The position numbers and the translations under genes are program-made. Shown piece after piece: positions 27,343 through 35,850 of a DNA stretch of 64,000 bases; positions within the stretch are counted from its first letter, which is position 1, and each line of letters opens with the position of its first letter. The notes beneath the pieces were generated by a model. It did no database searches and was not told the DNA's origin. It saw only the letters and a list, made by a program, of their open reading frames with translations. Source of the stretch: Hymenobacter montanus (GTDB taxonomy: Bacteria > Bacteroidota > Bacteroidia > Cytophagales > Hymenobacteraceae); NCBI RefSeq assembly GCF_014699115.1, contig NZ_JACXAD010000021.1, forward strand, positions 1 to 64,000. Direction: 5' to 3'.

Positions 27343-27915
27343 TTAGTAGTTTTTGAGTGAGTTCGGCAAGCCGGTTTCCTCCCAAGGTAGTATCGGCCGG
27401 TGAACTAAGCTCTTCAACTCGTTCAACATGACGTCCACTGCTTCCGGCGTGTCCAGCTGCTCGTAGTATTTCTCGCGCACCTGCACGATGGGGGCAAAGC
27501 CGCAGGCGGCCAGGCACTCCACTTCTTTCAGGGTGAAGGTACCGTCGGGCGAGGTTCCGCCCACCTTAGCCCCCGTGATGCGCTCCAGGTGGGCCGTCAG
27601 CTCGTCGGAGCCCCGCAGCATGCAGGGGCCGGTCCGGCAGATTTCCAGCACGTGCTTGCCCACCGGCTTGAGGTTATACTGGGTGTAGAAAGACGCTACT
27701 TCGTACACTTCAATCGGCTTGAGCCCCAGGGTTTCAGCCACCAGGTCCTGGACTTCGGGGCTTACCCACCCGCCGAACTCGGCTTGGGCAATGTGCAGAA
27801 CCGGCAGCAGGGCCGACTTGCTGCGGTCGGCCGGGTAGTGCGTGAGCAGGCGCTTGATTTCCGCCTGGGCAGCGGGAGAAAATTGCGGTTTGGGGGGCGC
27901 GGTGGTCGGCTCCAT
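27343..27915 (-). CDS. nuoE: NADH-quinone oxidoreductase subunit E
   Basis: Thioredoxin-fold subunit with one [2Fe-2S] cluster (N1a), pairing with NuoF. Ligands are visible as CRTGPC near 95-100 and CLAACG near 137-142. I chose the ATG at 27915 (MEPTTAPP); a TTG six codons earlier is also in frame. About 190 residues, normal for the family. Its stop is 4 bases before the next ORF. Confidence 0.95.
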   Translation of the reverse strand: MEPTTAPPKPQFSPAAQAEIKRLLTHYPADRSKSALLPVLHIAQAEFGGWVSPEVQDLVAETLGLKPIEVYEVASFYTQYNLKPVGKHVLEICRTGPCMLRGSDELTAHLERITGAKVGGTSPDGTFTLKEVECLAACGFAPIVQVREKYYEQLDTPEAVDVMLNELKSLVHRPILPWEETGLPNSLKNY

Positions 27916-27936
27916 ATCAATCAATTTCAACAAATA

Positions 27937-29199
27937 CTAGGCGTCCAGCTCGCCAGCAATGACGTTCATGGACGAAAGAATGACAATGGCGTCGGAGAGC
28001 GTAGTGCCCACGGCCATTTCCGGGTAAGCCTGGTAATAGATAAAGCACGGCCGGCGGAAATGCAGGCGGTAGGGCGTGCGGCCCCCGTCCGAAATCAGGT
28101 AGAAGCCCAGCTCGCCGTTGCCGCCTTCCACGGAGTGATACACTTCACCCACCGGCGCGTCAATCTCGCCCATGATGATTTTGAAGTGGTAAATCAGGGC
28201 CTCCATGTTTTTGTACACTTCCGGCTTGGGGGGCAGGTAGTAGTGTGGCGCATCGGCGTGGTAAGGGCCTTCGGGCAGGTTTTCCAACGCCTGGTTGATG
28301 ATGCGCAGGCTCTGCCAGATTTCCTCATTGCGAACGATGAACCGGTCGTAGGTGTCGCCGTTGGTGCCCACCGGAATGTCGAACTCGAAGTCTTCGTAGG
28401 AAGAGTAGGGGTTCATGGCGCGCACGTCGTAGTCGACGCCCGCCGCCCGCAGGTTAGGGCCCGTGAAGCCGTAGTTCAACGCTTTCTCCGCCGAAATCGG
28501 CCCCACGTTCACCACGCGGTCCATGAAAATGCGGTTGCGGTTGAACATCGACTCAAACTCCTTCATCACTGTCGGGAAGGTCTTCAGCCAGTCGCGCAGC
28601 TTCTGCAGGGCCACCGGGGAGAAGTCACGTTCCATGCCGCCCACGCGGCCCATATTGGTGGTCAGGCGGGAGCCACACACCTCCTCGTAGATTTCGTAAA
28701 TCTTCTCGCGCTCCTGAAACACGTACAGGAAGCCGGTGAACGCACCGGTGTCCACGCCGAGGATAGAGTTACAAATCAGGTGGTCGGCAATACGGGCCAA
28801 CTCCATCATAATCACGCGCATGTACTGGGCCCGCTTGGGCACCGTTACGCCGAGCAGCTTCTCCACCGTCATGTGCCAGCCCATGTTGTTGATGGGTGAC
28901 GAACAGTAGTTCATCCGGTCGGTGAGGGGCGTGATCTGGTAGAAGGGCCGGCGCTCCGCAATTTTCTCGAACGCCCGATGGATGTAGCCGATGGTGGGCA
29001 CGCCCGACACAATCCGCTCGCCATCCATCTGCAGGATGTTTTGGAAAATGCCATGCGTAGCCGGGTGCGTGGGGCCCAGGTTCAGCGTCGTCAGCTCCTG
29101 GCTGAAATCGTTGAGCAGGGGCATGAGTTGGCCGTGGCGCTGCGCGGCGGCCTCTTCGTGTATTTTATGGGTGCCTTCCAGCGTGTCGTTTACTGCCAT
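27937..29199 (-). CDS. nuoD: NADH-quinone oxidoreductase subunit D
   Basis: 49-kDa-type subunit that lines the quinone site together with NuoB and NuoH. The 420-residue protein has LGPTHPATHGIFQ near 42, DRMNYCSSPINN near 107, and the C-terminal RPCFIYYQAYPEMAVGTTLSDAIVILSSM. It is separate from NuoC, unlike the fused NuoCD of E. coli. nuoE begins 21 bases downstream. Confidence 0.96.
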   Translation of the reverse strand: MAVNDTLEGTHKIHEEAAAQRHGQLMPLLNDFSQELTTLNLGPTHPATHGIFQNILQMDGERIVSGVPTIGYIHRAFEKIAERRPFYQITPLTDRMNYCSSPINNMGWHMTVEKLLGVTVPKRAQYMRVIMMELARIADHLICNSILGVDTGAFTGFLYVFQEREKIYEIYEEVCGSRLTTNMGRVGGMERDFSPVALQKLRDWLKTFPTVMKEFESMFNRNRIFMDRVVNVGPISAEKALNYGFTGPNLRAAGVDYDVRAMNPYSSYEDFEFDIPVGTNGDTYDRFIVRNEEIWQSLRIINQALENLPEGPYHADAPHYYLPPKPEVYKNMEALIYHFKIIMGEIDAPVGEVYHSVEGGNGELGFYLISDGGRTPYRLHFRRPCFIYYQAYPEMAVGTTLSDAIVILSSMNVIAGELDA

Positions 29200-29205
29200 G
29201 GGTAT

Positions 29206-29312
29206 TGGTGCATGGTTGTTAGTGCTTGGTGCCTAGTGCATGGTGCTTGGTCCTATATCCTATGCTCTCTGTCCGTTTGCGCCAAGCACCAAGCACCAAC
29301 AACCATGCACCA
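29206..29312. repeat. Near-perfect intergenic palindrome between nuoC and nuoD
   Basis: Arms 29206-29236 and 29282-29312 are 31 bases with three mismatches. The left arm continues into further direct repeats of TGCTTGG and TGCATGG. The sequence is unrelated to the TTAGA-type elements, but the design is the same. Confidence 0.8.
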
Positions 29313-29318
29313 AAATAA

Positions 29319-29879
29319 TTAGCGGCCGAAGAACAGGTCGGTTTTATCTTCGCGGGTACCATCCTCGAGCGGGTATTCTTTCCGCATGGGGTGGTAGTCC
29401 ATGTCCTCGACGTTGAGGATGCGAATGAGATTGGGGTGGCCGGTGAAGATGATGCCGAAGAAATCATAGGCCTCGCGCTCCATCCAGTTGGCGGTGGCGT
29501 AGAGGTCGGTCAGGGTTGGCACCACCGGGTCGGTGATGGGGAAAAAGATTTTAATCCGCAGGCGGATGTTCTGGGTCAGGCTGTGCAGGTGGTAAATCAT
29601 GCCCAGCTCCTGGCCTTCCCGTTCCGGGTAGTTGATGCCGCACATGGTCGTCAGGAAGTTCAGCTTGATTTCCTGGTCCTGTTGCAGGCCGGCGATGATT
29701 TCGTGGATGCGCTCCCGCGTGGTAGTCACCGTTAGCAGGCCGTAGGGCTCTTCGACATCGGTAAAGGTGCCCTCGCCAAACAAGCGGGTGAGCAAAGCCA
29801 GTACCCGCGCATTCTGAACCTTGATGGGGTCTTCGGCAACAGCGGCTTCGGGAGCAACAGCAGATTCCTGAGGATTCAT
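29319..29879 (-). CDS. nuoC: NADH-quinone oxidoreductase subunit C
   Basis: 30-kDa-type subunit of the complex I connecting module. The 186-residue protein has an acidic, poorly conserved N-terminus and the family signature ANWMEREAYDFFGIIFTGHPNLIRIL near residues 127-152, followed by HPMRKEYPL. Flanked on both sides by palindromic repeats yet in the expected operon position. Confidence 0.94.
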   Translation of the reverse strand: MNPQESAVAPEAAVAEDPIKVQNARVLALLTRLFGEGTFTDVEEPYGLLTVTTTRERIHEIIAGLQQDQEIKLNFLTTMCGINYPEREGQELGMIYHLHSLTQNIRLRIKIFFPITDPVVPTLTDLYATANWMEREAYDFFGIIFTGHPNLIRILNVEDMDYHPMRKEYPLEDGTREDKTDLFFGR

Positions 29880-29882
29880 TTA

Positions 29883-29988
29883 TTAGAACTGAGAGCGTAG
29901 AACTGAGAGCTTAGAAGGAGCTGAGTTAGAAAGAAAGCCGGCTTGCGGTCTATGATCTAAGCTCTAGGTTCTAAGCTCTCAGTTCTAA
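29883..29988. repeat. Near-perfect intergenic palindrome between nuoB and nuoC
   Basis: Arms 29883-29915 and 29956-29988 are 33 bases with about three mismatches. Motifs TTAGAACTGAGAGC and GAGAGCTTAGA recur. Same family as the elements at 25485, 34942 and 41838. Confidence 0.8.
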
Positions 29989-29995
29989 AAGAAAG

Positions 29996-30550
29996 CTACT
30001 TGATGTTGTAAGATGCCAGCAGGGCCTGATATTCGGGCGCGTTGCGGCGGCGGAAAGATTCGTTCTTGGCCAGATCCTGCACCCGCATCAGGCCATCGAG
30101 CACTTGCTCGGGGCGGGGCGGGCAGCCGGGCACATACACATCGACCGGAATAATGCGGTCGATGCCTTGCAGCACCGAGTACGAGTCGAAGATGCCACCC
30201 GAGCAGGCGCAGGCACCCATGGCCAGCACCCAGCGGGGCTCGGCCATCTGCTCATACACTTGCTTCACGATGGGGGCCATTTTCTTGGCGATAGTCCCCA
30301 TTACCATCAGCAGATCAGCCTGGCGGGGCGAGAAGCTGGGCCGTTCGGAGCCGAAGCGTGAGATGTCGTAGTGCGAGCCCATAGTGGCCATGAACTCGAT
30401 GCCGCAGCAGGAGGTAGCGAAGGGCAGGGGCCAGAGCGAGTTAGCCCGGGCGATGCCCACCACTTTTTCGAGCGAGGTGGCAAAGAAGCCAGCGCCTTCA
30501 ATGCCCTCGGGGGCCTCGACAGTTTTGATTTCCGGAACGCGGGTATCCAT
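29996..30550 (-). CDS. nuoB: NADH-quinone oxidoreductase subunit B
   Basis: Carries the terminal [4Fe-4S] cluster N2 that reduces quinone. Ligands are visible: the adjacent cysteines in ATSCCGIEF near 46-50, GACACSGG near 113, and VPGCPPRPE near 143. The 184-residue length is normal. It follows nuoA in the usual order. Confidence 0.97.
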   Translation of the reverse strand: MDTRVPEIKTVEAPEGIEGAGFFATSLEKVVGIARANSLWPLPFATSCCGIEFMATMGSHYDISRFGSERPSFSPRQADLLMVMGTIAKKMAPIVKQVYEQMAEPRWVLAMGACACSGGIFDSYSVLQGIDRIIPVDVYVPGCPPRPEQVLDGLMRVQDLAKNESFRRRNAPEYQALLASYNIK

Positions 30551-30625
30551 AGGTAAGATTGGTCAGATTTGAGGGCCCAATGGCCTAATTGCCAACACCA
30601 GCGGCGCGGCAAAAGTTTGGCTGGA

Positions 30626-31018
30626 TCAGGCTTCGTTCCAGCGCAGGACGCCCTTTTTGATAATGTAGGCGAAGCCCGCTAGTAGGAAGGCCATGAACAA
30701 CACCATAGCAATAAAGCCCTCGTTGCCCAAGGCCCGAAAGTTCACCGCCCACGGGTACATGAAGATGACTTCGACGTCGAATAGCACGAATACAATGGCC
30801 GTGAGAAAGTATTTGACCGAAATGGGCGTTCGGGCATTGCCGATGGATTCGATGCCGCACTCAAAAGCCTCATTCTTCACTTTGCTGGTCCGCTTGGGGC
30901 CGACCAGGTGCGAAACAATCATGGCGAAGGCCACAAAGGCCAGCGCCAGACCAAATTGAATGAGAATAGGAAGGTAATCGGAAGGCTGATAATTGGCAGC
31001 CGGCAGAGCTAATAGCAT
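30626..31018 (-). CDS. nuoA: NADH-quinone oxidoreductase subunit A
   Basis: Small three-helix membrane subunit at the start of the operon. KNEAFECGIES near residue 50, in the loop after the first helix, and FDVEVIFMYPWAV near 80 are family hallmarks. I chose the ATG at 31018, giving 130 residues; the longer open frame would include the promoter. First gene of the operon, 44 bases behind a good promoter. Confidence 0.95.
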   Translation of the reverse strand: MLLALPAANYQPSDYLPILIQFGLALAFVAFAMIVSHLVGPKRTSKVKNEAFECGIESIGNARTPISVKYFLTAIVFVLFDVEVIFMYPWAVNFRALGNEGFIAMVLFMAFLLAGFAYIIKKGVLRWNEA

Positions 31019-31062
31019 AGCAGTCAGGTTAGAAGGTAGCAGCTCCCCAAGGCGCTGAAGAG

Positions 31063-31093
31063 CAAAGGTAGCGCTTCGGGGCTTGGGGCGCAA
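31063..31093 (-). promoter_or_regulatory. Promoter of the nuo operon (TTG-N20-TACCTTTG)
   Basis: On the minus strand TTG (31093-31091), a 20-base spacer and TACCTTTG (31070-31063) match both elements of the Bacteroidota consensus. The nuoA ATG is 44 bases downstream. Confidence 0.7.
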
Positions 31094-31121
31094 CGCCGAA
31101 AGCCCCGCGGCTGTTCAAGCG

Positions 31122-31129
31122 TATCTTTG
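31122..31129 (+). promoter_or_regulatory. Possible -7 element for the Uma2-family gene
   Basis: TATCTTTG fits TAnnTTTG and lies 18 bases before the ATG at 31148. It overlaps the alternative TTG start. No clear -33 element. Confidence 0.4.
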
Positions 31130-31147
31130 AGGAGCAAACAAGACGTC

Positions 31148-31759
31148 ATGGAACAGCAAAGGCGCTACACGGTAGAAGAATATTTTGCCCTCGAAGAGCA
31201 AAGCGAAACCAGGTACGAGTATGTTGATGGCGAAGTGTTTGCCAAGGCCGGAGCCGACGTTGCGCATAACTTAATCGGCTTAAACTTCGCGACATCATTC
31301 CGGCAGTCCTTGCGTGGCCGCGCTTGCCGCACGGTAATGGAAAGTGTACAGCTAGCCGTACGGGAAGGTAGCCACTATACGTACCCCGACGTGATGATTA
31401 GCTGTGACCCGGGCGACCAGCAGGCTAAGCGCATCCTCCGCGCGCCAGTATTGCTGATAGAAGTGCTGTCGCCTTCAACTGCCGAGTACGATCGGGGCCG
31501 GAAGTTCAATCAGTACAAGCAGTTACCTTCTCTGCAGCACTACCTGCTGGTCTCGCAGACTTCCTGGCTGGTGGAGTGGTTTCGCCGCGAGGCTAATAAT
31601 ATCTGGAGTTTTACACCTCTGGTAGAAGCTGACGAAGCACTGGTCATTCCCGCCTTAAATATCAACCTGACGGTGGCCGAGATTTATGAGGGAACGGGTA
31701 TCGCCCCGCTTCGGATTGTGGAAGAGCCGATACCAGGTTATCGTGAGGAGCATCCCTAG
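31148..31759 (+). CDS. Uma2 family (DUF820) putative endonuclease-like protein
   Basis: A 203-residue protein of the PD-(D/E)XK-like Uma2 family, common in cyanobacteria and Bacteroidota, with no firm function. Family features: RRYTVEEYFALEE at the N-terminus, RYEYVDGEVF near 25, YPDVMISC near 83, and APVLLIEVLSPSTAEYDRGRKFNQYKQLPSLQHYLLV near 100-140, which contains the putative catalytic Asp/Glu residues. I chose the ATG at 31148 over an upstream TTG. Divergent from nuoA; ends before a hairpin shared with pruA. Confidence 0.85.
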   Translation: MEQQRRYTVEEYFALEEQSETRYEYVDGEVFAKAGADVAHNLIGLNFATSFRQSLRGRACRTVMESVQLAVREGSHYTYPDVMISCDPGDQQAKRILRAPVLLIEVLSPSTAEYDRGRKFNQYKQLPSLQHYLLVSQTSWLVEWFRREANNIWSFTPLVEADEALVIPALNINLTVAEIYEGTGIAPLRIVEEPIPGYREEHP

Positions 31760-31853
31760 CGCCGGATTACGGTCTGTGTACCTGTCGCCAAACCTCTGCG
31801 TCCTGGAGCTTCACGCATGAGGCGAACCGGGGTCGTACCCGGGAGGGCTCGCC

Positions 31854-31883
31854 CCGTAGGGGTCACGTGAGGTTCCCCTACGG
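31854..31883. repeat. Short hairpin in the gap after the Uma2 gene
   Basis: CCGTAGGGG (31854-31862) pairs with CCCCTACGG (31875-31883). Function unknown. Confidence 0.35.
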
Positions 31884-31916
31884 CCGCGCCGGCTACACTT
31901 ATCCGGAAACCGCTCT

Positions 31917-31959
31917 AACAACAAAAGCCGCCCCCGTAATAGAAGCGGCTTTTGTTGTT
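31917..31959. terminator. Bidirectional terminator between the Uma2 gene and pruA
   Basis: AACAACAAAAGCCGC (31917-31931) pairs perfectly with 31945-31959; both strands have T-rich 3' arms. It lies 35 bases after the pruA stop. Confidence 0.75.
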
Positions 31960-31993
31960 GCGGCTAGCCCGAAGAATAGCCGGTAAGAGGCTT

Positions 31994-33661
31994 TTAGAAA
32001 CCACCAGCCGCCACATCCAGCGTCTCGTTGGTGGCGACCCCCAGGAAGGGGTAGCGGTAATCGACCGGCGGCACGAAGGTTTCCTTAATAGCGCGGGGCG
32101 ACACCCAGCGCAGCAGGTTCAAGATGGAACCAGCCTTGTCGTTGGTGCCGGAGGCCCGGGCTCCGCCGAAGGGCTGCTGACCAACCACGGCCCCCGTAGG
32201 CTTGTCGTTGATGTAGAAGTTGCCCGCAGCATTCTGCAGACGCCTTGAGGCCAGGTCGATGGCATAACGGTCTTGCGAGAACACGGCCCCGGTGAGCGCG
32301 TAGGGCGAGGTGCTGTCCACCAGGTCCAGGGTTTCCTCGAACTGGTTGGCGTCGTACACGTGCATGGTCAGCACGGGGCCGAATAGCTCCTCACACATGG
32401 TTACATACTTTGGGTCCTTGGCTACGATGATGGTGGGCTCCACGAAGTAGCCTTTGGACTTGTCGTAGTTGCCGCCGGCAATGATTTCAACCGCCGGGTC
32501 GGCCTTGGCCCCGTCGATGTACTTGGCCAGCTTATCGAAAGAAGCCTCGTTGATAACGGCATTGATGAAGTTGCTGAAGTCTTCCACGTCGCCCATCTTG
32601 AACGACTTAAGGTCTTCCACTAAGTAGCCCTTCACTTCCTCGTAGAGGTTACTGGGGAGGTATACCCGCGAAGCCGCCGAGCATTTCTGGCCCTGGTACT
32701 CGAAAGCCCCGCGGGAAATGGCCGTGGCGACGGCTTTGGCGTGAGCCGATGGGTGGGCCAGAATGAAATCCTTGCCGCCGGTTTCGCCCACGATACGGGG
32801 GTAGGATTTGTACTTGTGAATGTTTTGGCCGATGGTCTTCCAGATGTTCTGAAACACGCCCGTGGAACCAGTGAAGTGGATGCCCGCGAAGTCGCGGTGG
32901 TTGAACAGCACGCTACCGGCCGTAGGACCGTCGACATACACCAGGTTGATAACCCCGTCGGGCACGCCCGCCTCTTTAAACAGCTCCATCAGTACCTGAG
33001 CGGAGTAAATCTGCGTGTTGGCGGGCTTCCATACCACCACGTTGCCCATCATGGCCACGGAGGAGGGGAGGTTGCCGGCGATGGAAGTGAAGTTGAAGGG
33101 AGTGAGGGCAAACACAAAACCTTCGAGCGGACGGTGCTCGAGCCGGTTCCACATGCCCGGCGACGACTGCGGCTGCAGCTCATAGATTTCCCGCATGAAT
33201 TGCACATTGTAGCGGAAGAAGTCGATCAGCTCGCAGGCCGAATCAATCTCCGCCTGGAAGGCGTTTTTACTCTGGCCCAGCATGGTGGCCGCGTTCAGGC
33301 GGGCGCGGAACGGGCCGGCTAGCAGTTCGGCCGCCTTCAGAAAAATGGCGGCGCGGTGCTCCCAGGGCATTTCCGACCAAGCCGGACGAGCGGCCAGGGC
33401 GGCGTCTACGGCCTGCTGCACGTGGCTGGCCTCGCCCAGGTGAAAGTGGCCGAGGGTGTGCTGATGGTCGTGGGGCGGGCTGATGCGCTGTAGCTTGCCG
33501 GTGCGTACTTCCTGGCCGCCGATGTGCATGGGAATGTCGAGCTCCAGTTGCTTGAGGCGCTTGAGCTCGCGGTGCAGCTCAGCCCGCTCGGGCGAGTCGG
33601 GGGCATACCCTTTTACCGGTTCATTTATTGGGGTCGGGACGTTAAAAAAGCCGTTGGCCAT
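31994..33661 (-). CDS. pruA: L-glutamate gamma-semialdehyde (P5C) dehydrogenase
   Basis: Oxidises L-glutamate 5-semialdehyde (open form of pyrroline-5-carboxylate) to glutamate with NAD+, the second step of proline catabolism. The 555-residue aldehyde dehydrogenase shows FTGSTGVFQ near 260 for NAD binding, GETGGKDF near 285 with the catalytic Glu region, and the active-site Cys in EYQGQKCSAASR near 318. Its start MANGFFNVPTPINEPV at 33661 matches the eukaryote/Bacteroidota P5CDH group; the longer frame is not family-like. No proline dehydrogenase gene is adjacent. Confidence 0.94.
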   Translation of the reverse strand: MANGFFNVPTPINEPVKGYAPDSPERAELHRELKRLKQLELDIPMHIGGQEVRTGKLQRISPPHDHQHTLGHFHLGEASHVQQAVDAALAARPAWSEMPWEHRAAIFLKAAELLAGPFRARLNAATMLGQSKNAFQAEIDSACELIDFFRYNVQFMREIYELQPQSSPGMWNRLEHRPLEGFVFALTPFNFTSIAGNLPSSVAMMGNVVVWKPANTQIYSAQVLMELFKEAGVPDGVINLVYVDGPTAGSVLFNHRDFAGIHFTGSTGVFQNIWKTIGQNIHKYKSYPRIVGETGGKDFILAHPSAHAKAVATAISRGAFEYQGQKCSAASRVYLPSNLYEEVKGYLVEDLKSFKMGDVEDFSNFINAVINEASFDKLAKYIDGAKADPAVEIIAGGNYDKSKGYFVEPTIIVAKDPKYVTMCEELFGPVLTMHVYDANQFEETLDLVDSTSPYALTGAVFSQDRYAIDLASRRLQNAAGNFYINDKPTGAVVGQQPFGGARASGTNDKAGSILNLLRWVSPRAIKETFVPPVDYRYPFLGVATNETLDVAAGGF

Positions 33662-33701
33662 AAGGTTCAGGTTAGGTTGATGTATTTTGGATGGGATGCG
33701 G

Positions 33702-33709
33702 CAAAGGTA
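33702..33709 (-). promoter_or_regulatory. Possible -7 element of pruA
   Basis: TACCTTTG on the minus strand, 40 bases before the pruA ATG. No clear TTG at the expected -33 distance. Confidence 0.4.
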
Positions 33710-33918
33710 GGGTGATATGGCATCTGCTATAAGGCCGGGATGATGCAATGTCAGAGAGCATAACTACGGCTCCAGCCGCGCTCAATGAGTGTTTTTGCGG
33801 TCATCCTCTCGCCCGACCCATAGGTCCACGTCAGGGCCACATGGCCGGCTGGTTTCGCCTCGGCGACGCAAGCAGTGCGGGAGAACCAGGCGTACAAATC
33901 GGGAAAGATTGATGACGT

Positions 33919-34311
33919 TTAGCGCGCATAGTACCTGGTGGAGTCAAAGTGCAGCTCGGCCCAATTTAAGTTAGTGGTACGCTTCCACCAGCCCGCTACC
34001 CGGTTTAGCTCGTCGATTTGCTTTTTGCTGCGGTTAATCAAATATGCTTGGGGCAAGCCCGCCCCAGACTCATTGTAGTGAAGCTCGATGGTATCCCCGG
34101 ATAAATGAAAGCGGCCTGACTCGTACGCGGCGGGCAGAGTGATAGTAAATTGACCATCCTTAAATAGCGTCAATCCCCACATGCCCAAAGCATTATCCGA
34201 ATACGCGTAGAGGATGACCGGCCGCAGCGGGGTTGGCCAGAAACCGTAGGCCAGCAGTAGGATGCCTGCGCCGAACAGGAAAAGCCTTCGCTTACTTTTT
34301 ACCGTGCTCAT
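33919..34311 (-). CDS. Small membrane-anchored protein of unknown function
   Basis: A 130-residue protein with a basic N-terminus and one hydrophobic segment (RRLFLFGAGILLLAYGFWP), so likely anchored with the rest outside. The remaining 90 residues look beta-rich (GQFTITLPAAYESGRFHLSG) and end with WAELHFDSTRYYAR. I recognise no family. It follows the dNMP-kinase-like gene by 47 bases on the same strand. Confidence 0.6.
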   Translation of the reverse strand: MSTVKSKRRLFLFGAGILLLAYGFWPTPLRPVILYAYSDNALGMWGLTLFKDGQFTITLPAAYESGRFHLSGDTIELHYNESGAGLPQAYLINRSKKQIDELNRVAGWWKRTTNLNWAELHFDSTRYYAR

Positions 34312-34358
34312 ACTCCGCCGAATGAGATTTTGGGATTAATGGTGTGGCCAGAAGCTGG

Positions 34359-34913
34359 CTACTGCGGCAGTTGATTTCGTAGCGTCTGCACTTGCCGCTC
34401 CAGGTCCTGGAAGGAGCCCTCGTTATGAATGATGAAGTCGAAGTGCGGGTAGTCATCCAGGGCCGTTTCACTCGGGTGGTTGTCGTCGCGGGTGCCGTCG
34501 CCGCGCTGGTGTAGCGGGTCGCCTTCGATGCGCAGCATCAGGCCACCGCGAGCCCGAATGAGGTCGGCTTCGTTGGGAAAGCGCACGTCGGGCACCAGTA
34601 CATTGGCATTGGGGGGAAGCCGGGCGAAGAACGCATCAACCCACACCAGGGGCTCCCAGGCGCGCAGGGCCTGACCCACTTGCTGGAGCATCTCGCCCCG
34701 GGTACGCTGGAAAACGGGCACAATTTGCGCTTTGCCCTTTTGCGAGTAGTAGGGCGCCACGTCTTCGCCCGTAAGAGCGGCGCAGACTGCCTTGATGGAA
34801 TCGCCAAAGGAGCGGATTTGCCAGTTGCGCTCGGGTTGCTGCCGTTGCAGCAGGCGCGCCACGGTGTCCTTGCCACTGCCCCGGCGACCAGACATGCCAA
34901 TAAGTCGAATCAT
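34359..34913 (-). CDS. Deoxynucleoside monophosphate kinase-like P-loop protein
   Basis: A 184-residue P-loop NTPase with Walker A GMSGRRGSGKDTVA near residues 6-19. VLVPDVRFPNEAD near 105 and DDNHPSETALDDYPHFDFIIHNEGS near 142-165 match the phage-type dNMP kinase family, which phosphorylates dNMPs. In bacteria the family is scattered and often phage-derived. It could take part in the same nucleotide economy as tdk and ndk, but no direct linkage is seen. Confidence 0.7.
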   Translation of the reverse strand: MIRLIGMSGRRGSGKDTVARLLQRQQPERNWQIRSFGDSIKAVCAALTGEDVAPYYSQKGKAQIVPVFQRTRGEMLQQVGQALRAWEPLVWVDAFFARLPPNANVLVPDVRFPNEADLIRARGGLMLRIEGDPLHQRGDGTRDDNHPSETALDDYPHFDFIIHNEGSFQDLERQVQTLRNQLPQ

Positions 34914-34941
34914 GGAATTAGAACTTAGAATTCAGAGCCTA

Positions 34942-35042
34942 GAGCCTAGAGCTTAGAACGGAGAGCTTAGATTTTTAGAAGAGAAGGTAAAGTCCCTATG
35001 CTCTTGCTATAGTCTAAGCTCTGAGTTCTACGTTCTAGGTTC
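34942..35042. repeat. Intergenic palindrome upstream of the dNMP-kinase-like gene
   Basis: Arms 34942-34971 and 35013-35042 are 30 bases with about five mismatches. Extra copies of AGAGCCTAGAG and GAACTTAGAA lie left of the arm. Same family as those at 25485, 29883 and 41838. Confidence 0.75.
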
Positions 35043-35738
35043 TCAAAGAATGTTTTTCAACTCACTCAGGCAGCTGATTTCGTGCGTGGTCTCGGTGAAG
35101 TGGCGCCGTTTGGCGGGGTTGAAGTACACCTGGTCGATGCCCGCATTGTAGGCGCCGAGTACGTCGCACTCCAGGTTGTCGCCAACCATGAGGCTTTCGG
35201 CGGCGGTGGCCCCGGTGCGCTCCAGGGCGTGGGCAAACATGCGCGGGTCGGGCTTGAGGTGGCCGCTGTGCTCGGAGGTAATAACTTCCTCAAAATAGGG
35301 CGTCAGGTTCGACGAAGCCAGCTTAAGGCTCTGGATGTCGTTGAAGCCATTGGTAATGAGGTGCAGCCGGTACTTGGGCTTGAGGTAGGTGAGGACGTCG
35401 TGGGTAAAGGGAAACACCGCCGACTTCAGCGGCAGGATGCTGGTGAACTCGGCCGAGATACCGACGGGAATTTCGGCCTCGGGTACGCCAAGCTTGCTCA
35501 GGGCCCGAACGAAGCGCACGTCGCGGAGTTGCTGCTGCGAAATCTTATTGCTTTGGTACAGCCGCCACAGCGCGTGGTTGATATCGCTGTACACCCGGAT
35601 AAACTGCTCCGCGGTGAAGGTGCCGTAGCGCGCAAAATTATGTCGCTCAAACAGCGTGTGCAGAGTTTCGTTGGCATTCTGCTCGAAATCCCAGAGCGTA
35701 TGATCGAGGTCAAAGAAAATATGACGGTAGGCCTTCAT
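35043..35738 (-). CDS. yjjG: YjjG-family noncanonical pyrimidine nucleotidase (HAD)
   Basis: HAD-superfamily phosphatase, probably dephosphorylating noncanonical pyrimidine nucleotides. Motif I DLDHTLWDF is at residues 10-18, motif II LITNG near 128, motif III KPDPRMF near 165, motif IV VGDNLECDV near 188. At 231 residues it fits the YjjG subfamily. Separated from the next gene by a palindrome; no operon partner is obvious. Confidence 0.85.
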   Translation of the reverse strand: MKAYRHIFFDLDHTLWDFEQNANETLHTLFERHNFARYGTFTAEQFIRVYSDINHALWRLYQSNKISQQQLRDVRFVRALSKLGVPEAEIPVGISAEFTSILPLKSAVFPFTHDVLTYLKPKYRLHLITNGFNDIQSLKLASSNLTPYFEEVITSEHSGHLKPDPRMFAHALERTGATAAESLMVGDNLECDVLGAYNAGIDQVYFNPAKRRHFTETTHEISCLSELKNIL

Positions 35739-35850
35739 GACGGGGGTAGTTTTCAGTTGCTAGTCGCTAGCGGTTGGTTATCAGGCCGTGAGTTGGTACG
35801 AGATCCGGTTACATGGTCAAGCCTGCCGCCCAGCCGCTAACAGTTAAAAG

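Noticed and set aside
27589..28899. 436-codon plus-strand open frame across nuoD and nuoE
   Set aside because: Antisense to strongly conserved complex I genes.
33789..33974. Small plus-strand frame between pruA and the small membrane protein
   Set aside because: Mostly Ser/Arg-rich and partly antisense to the membrane-protein gene.
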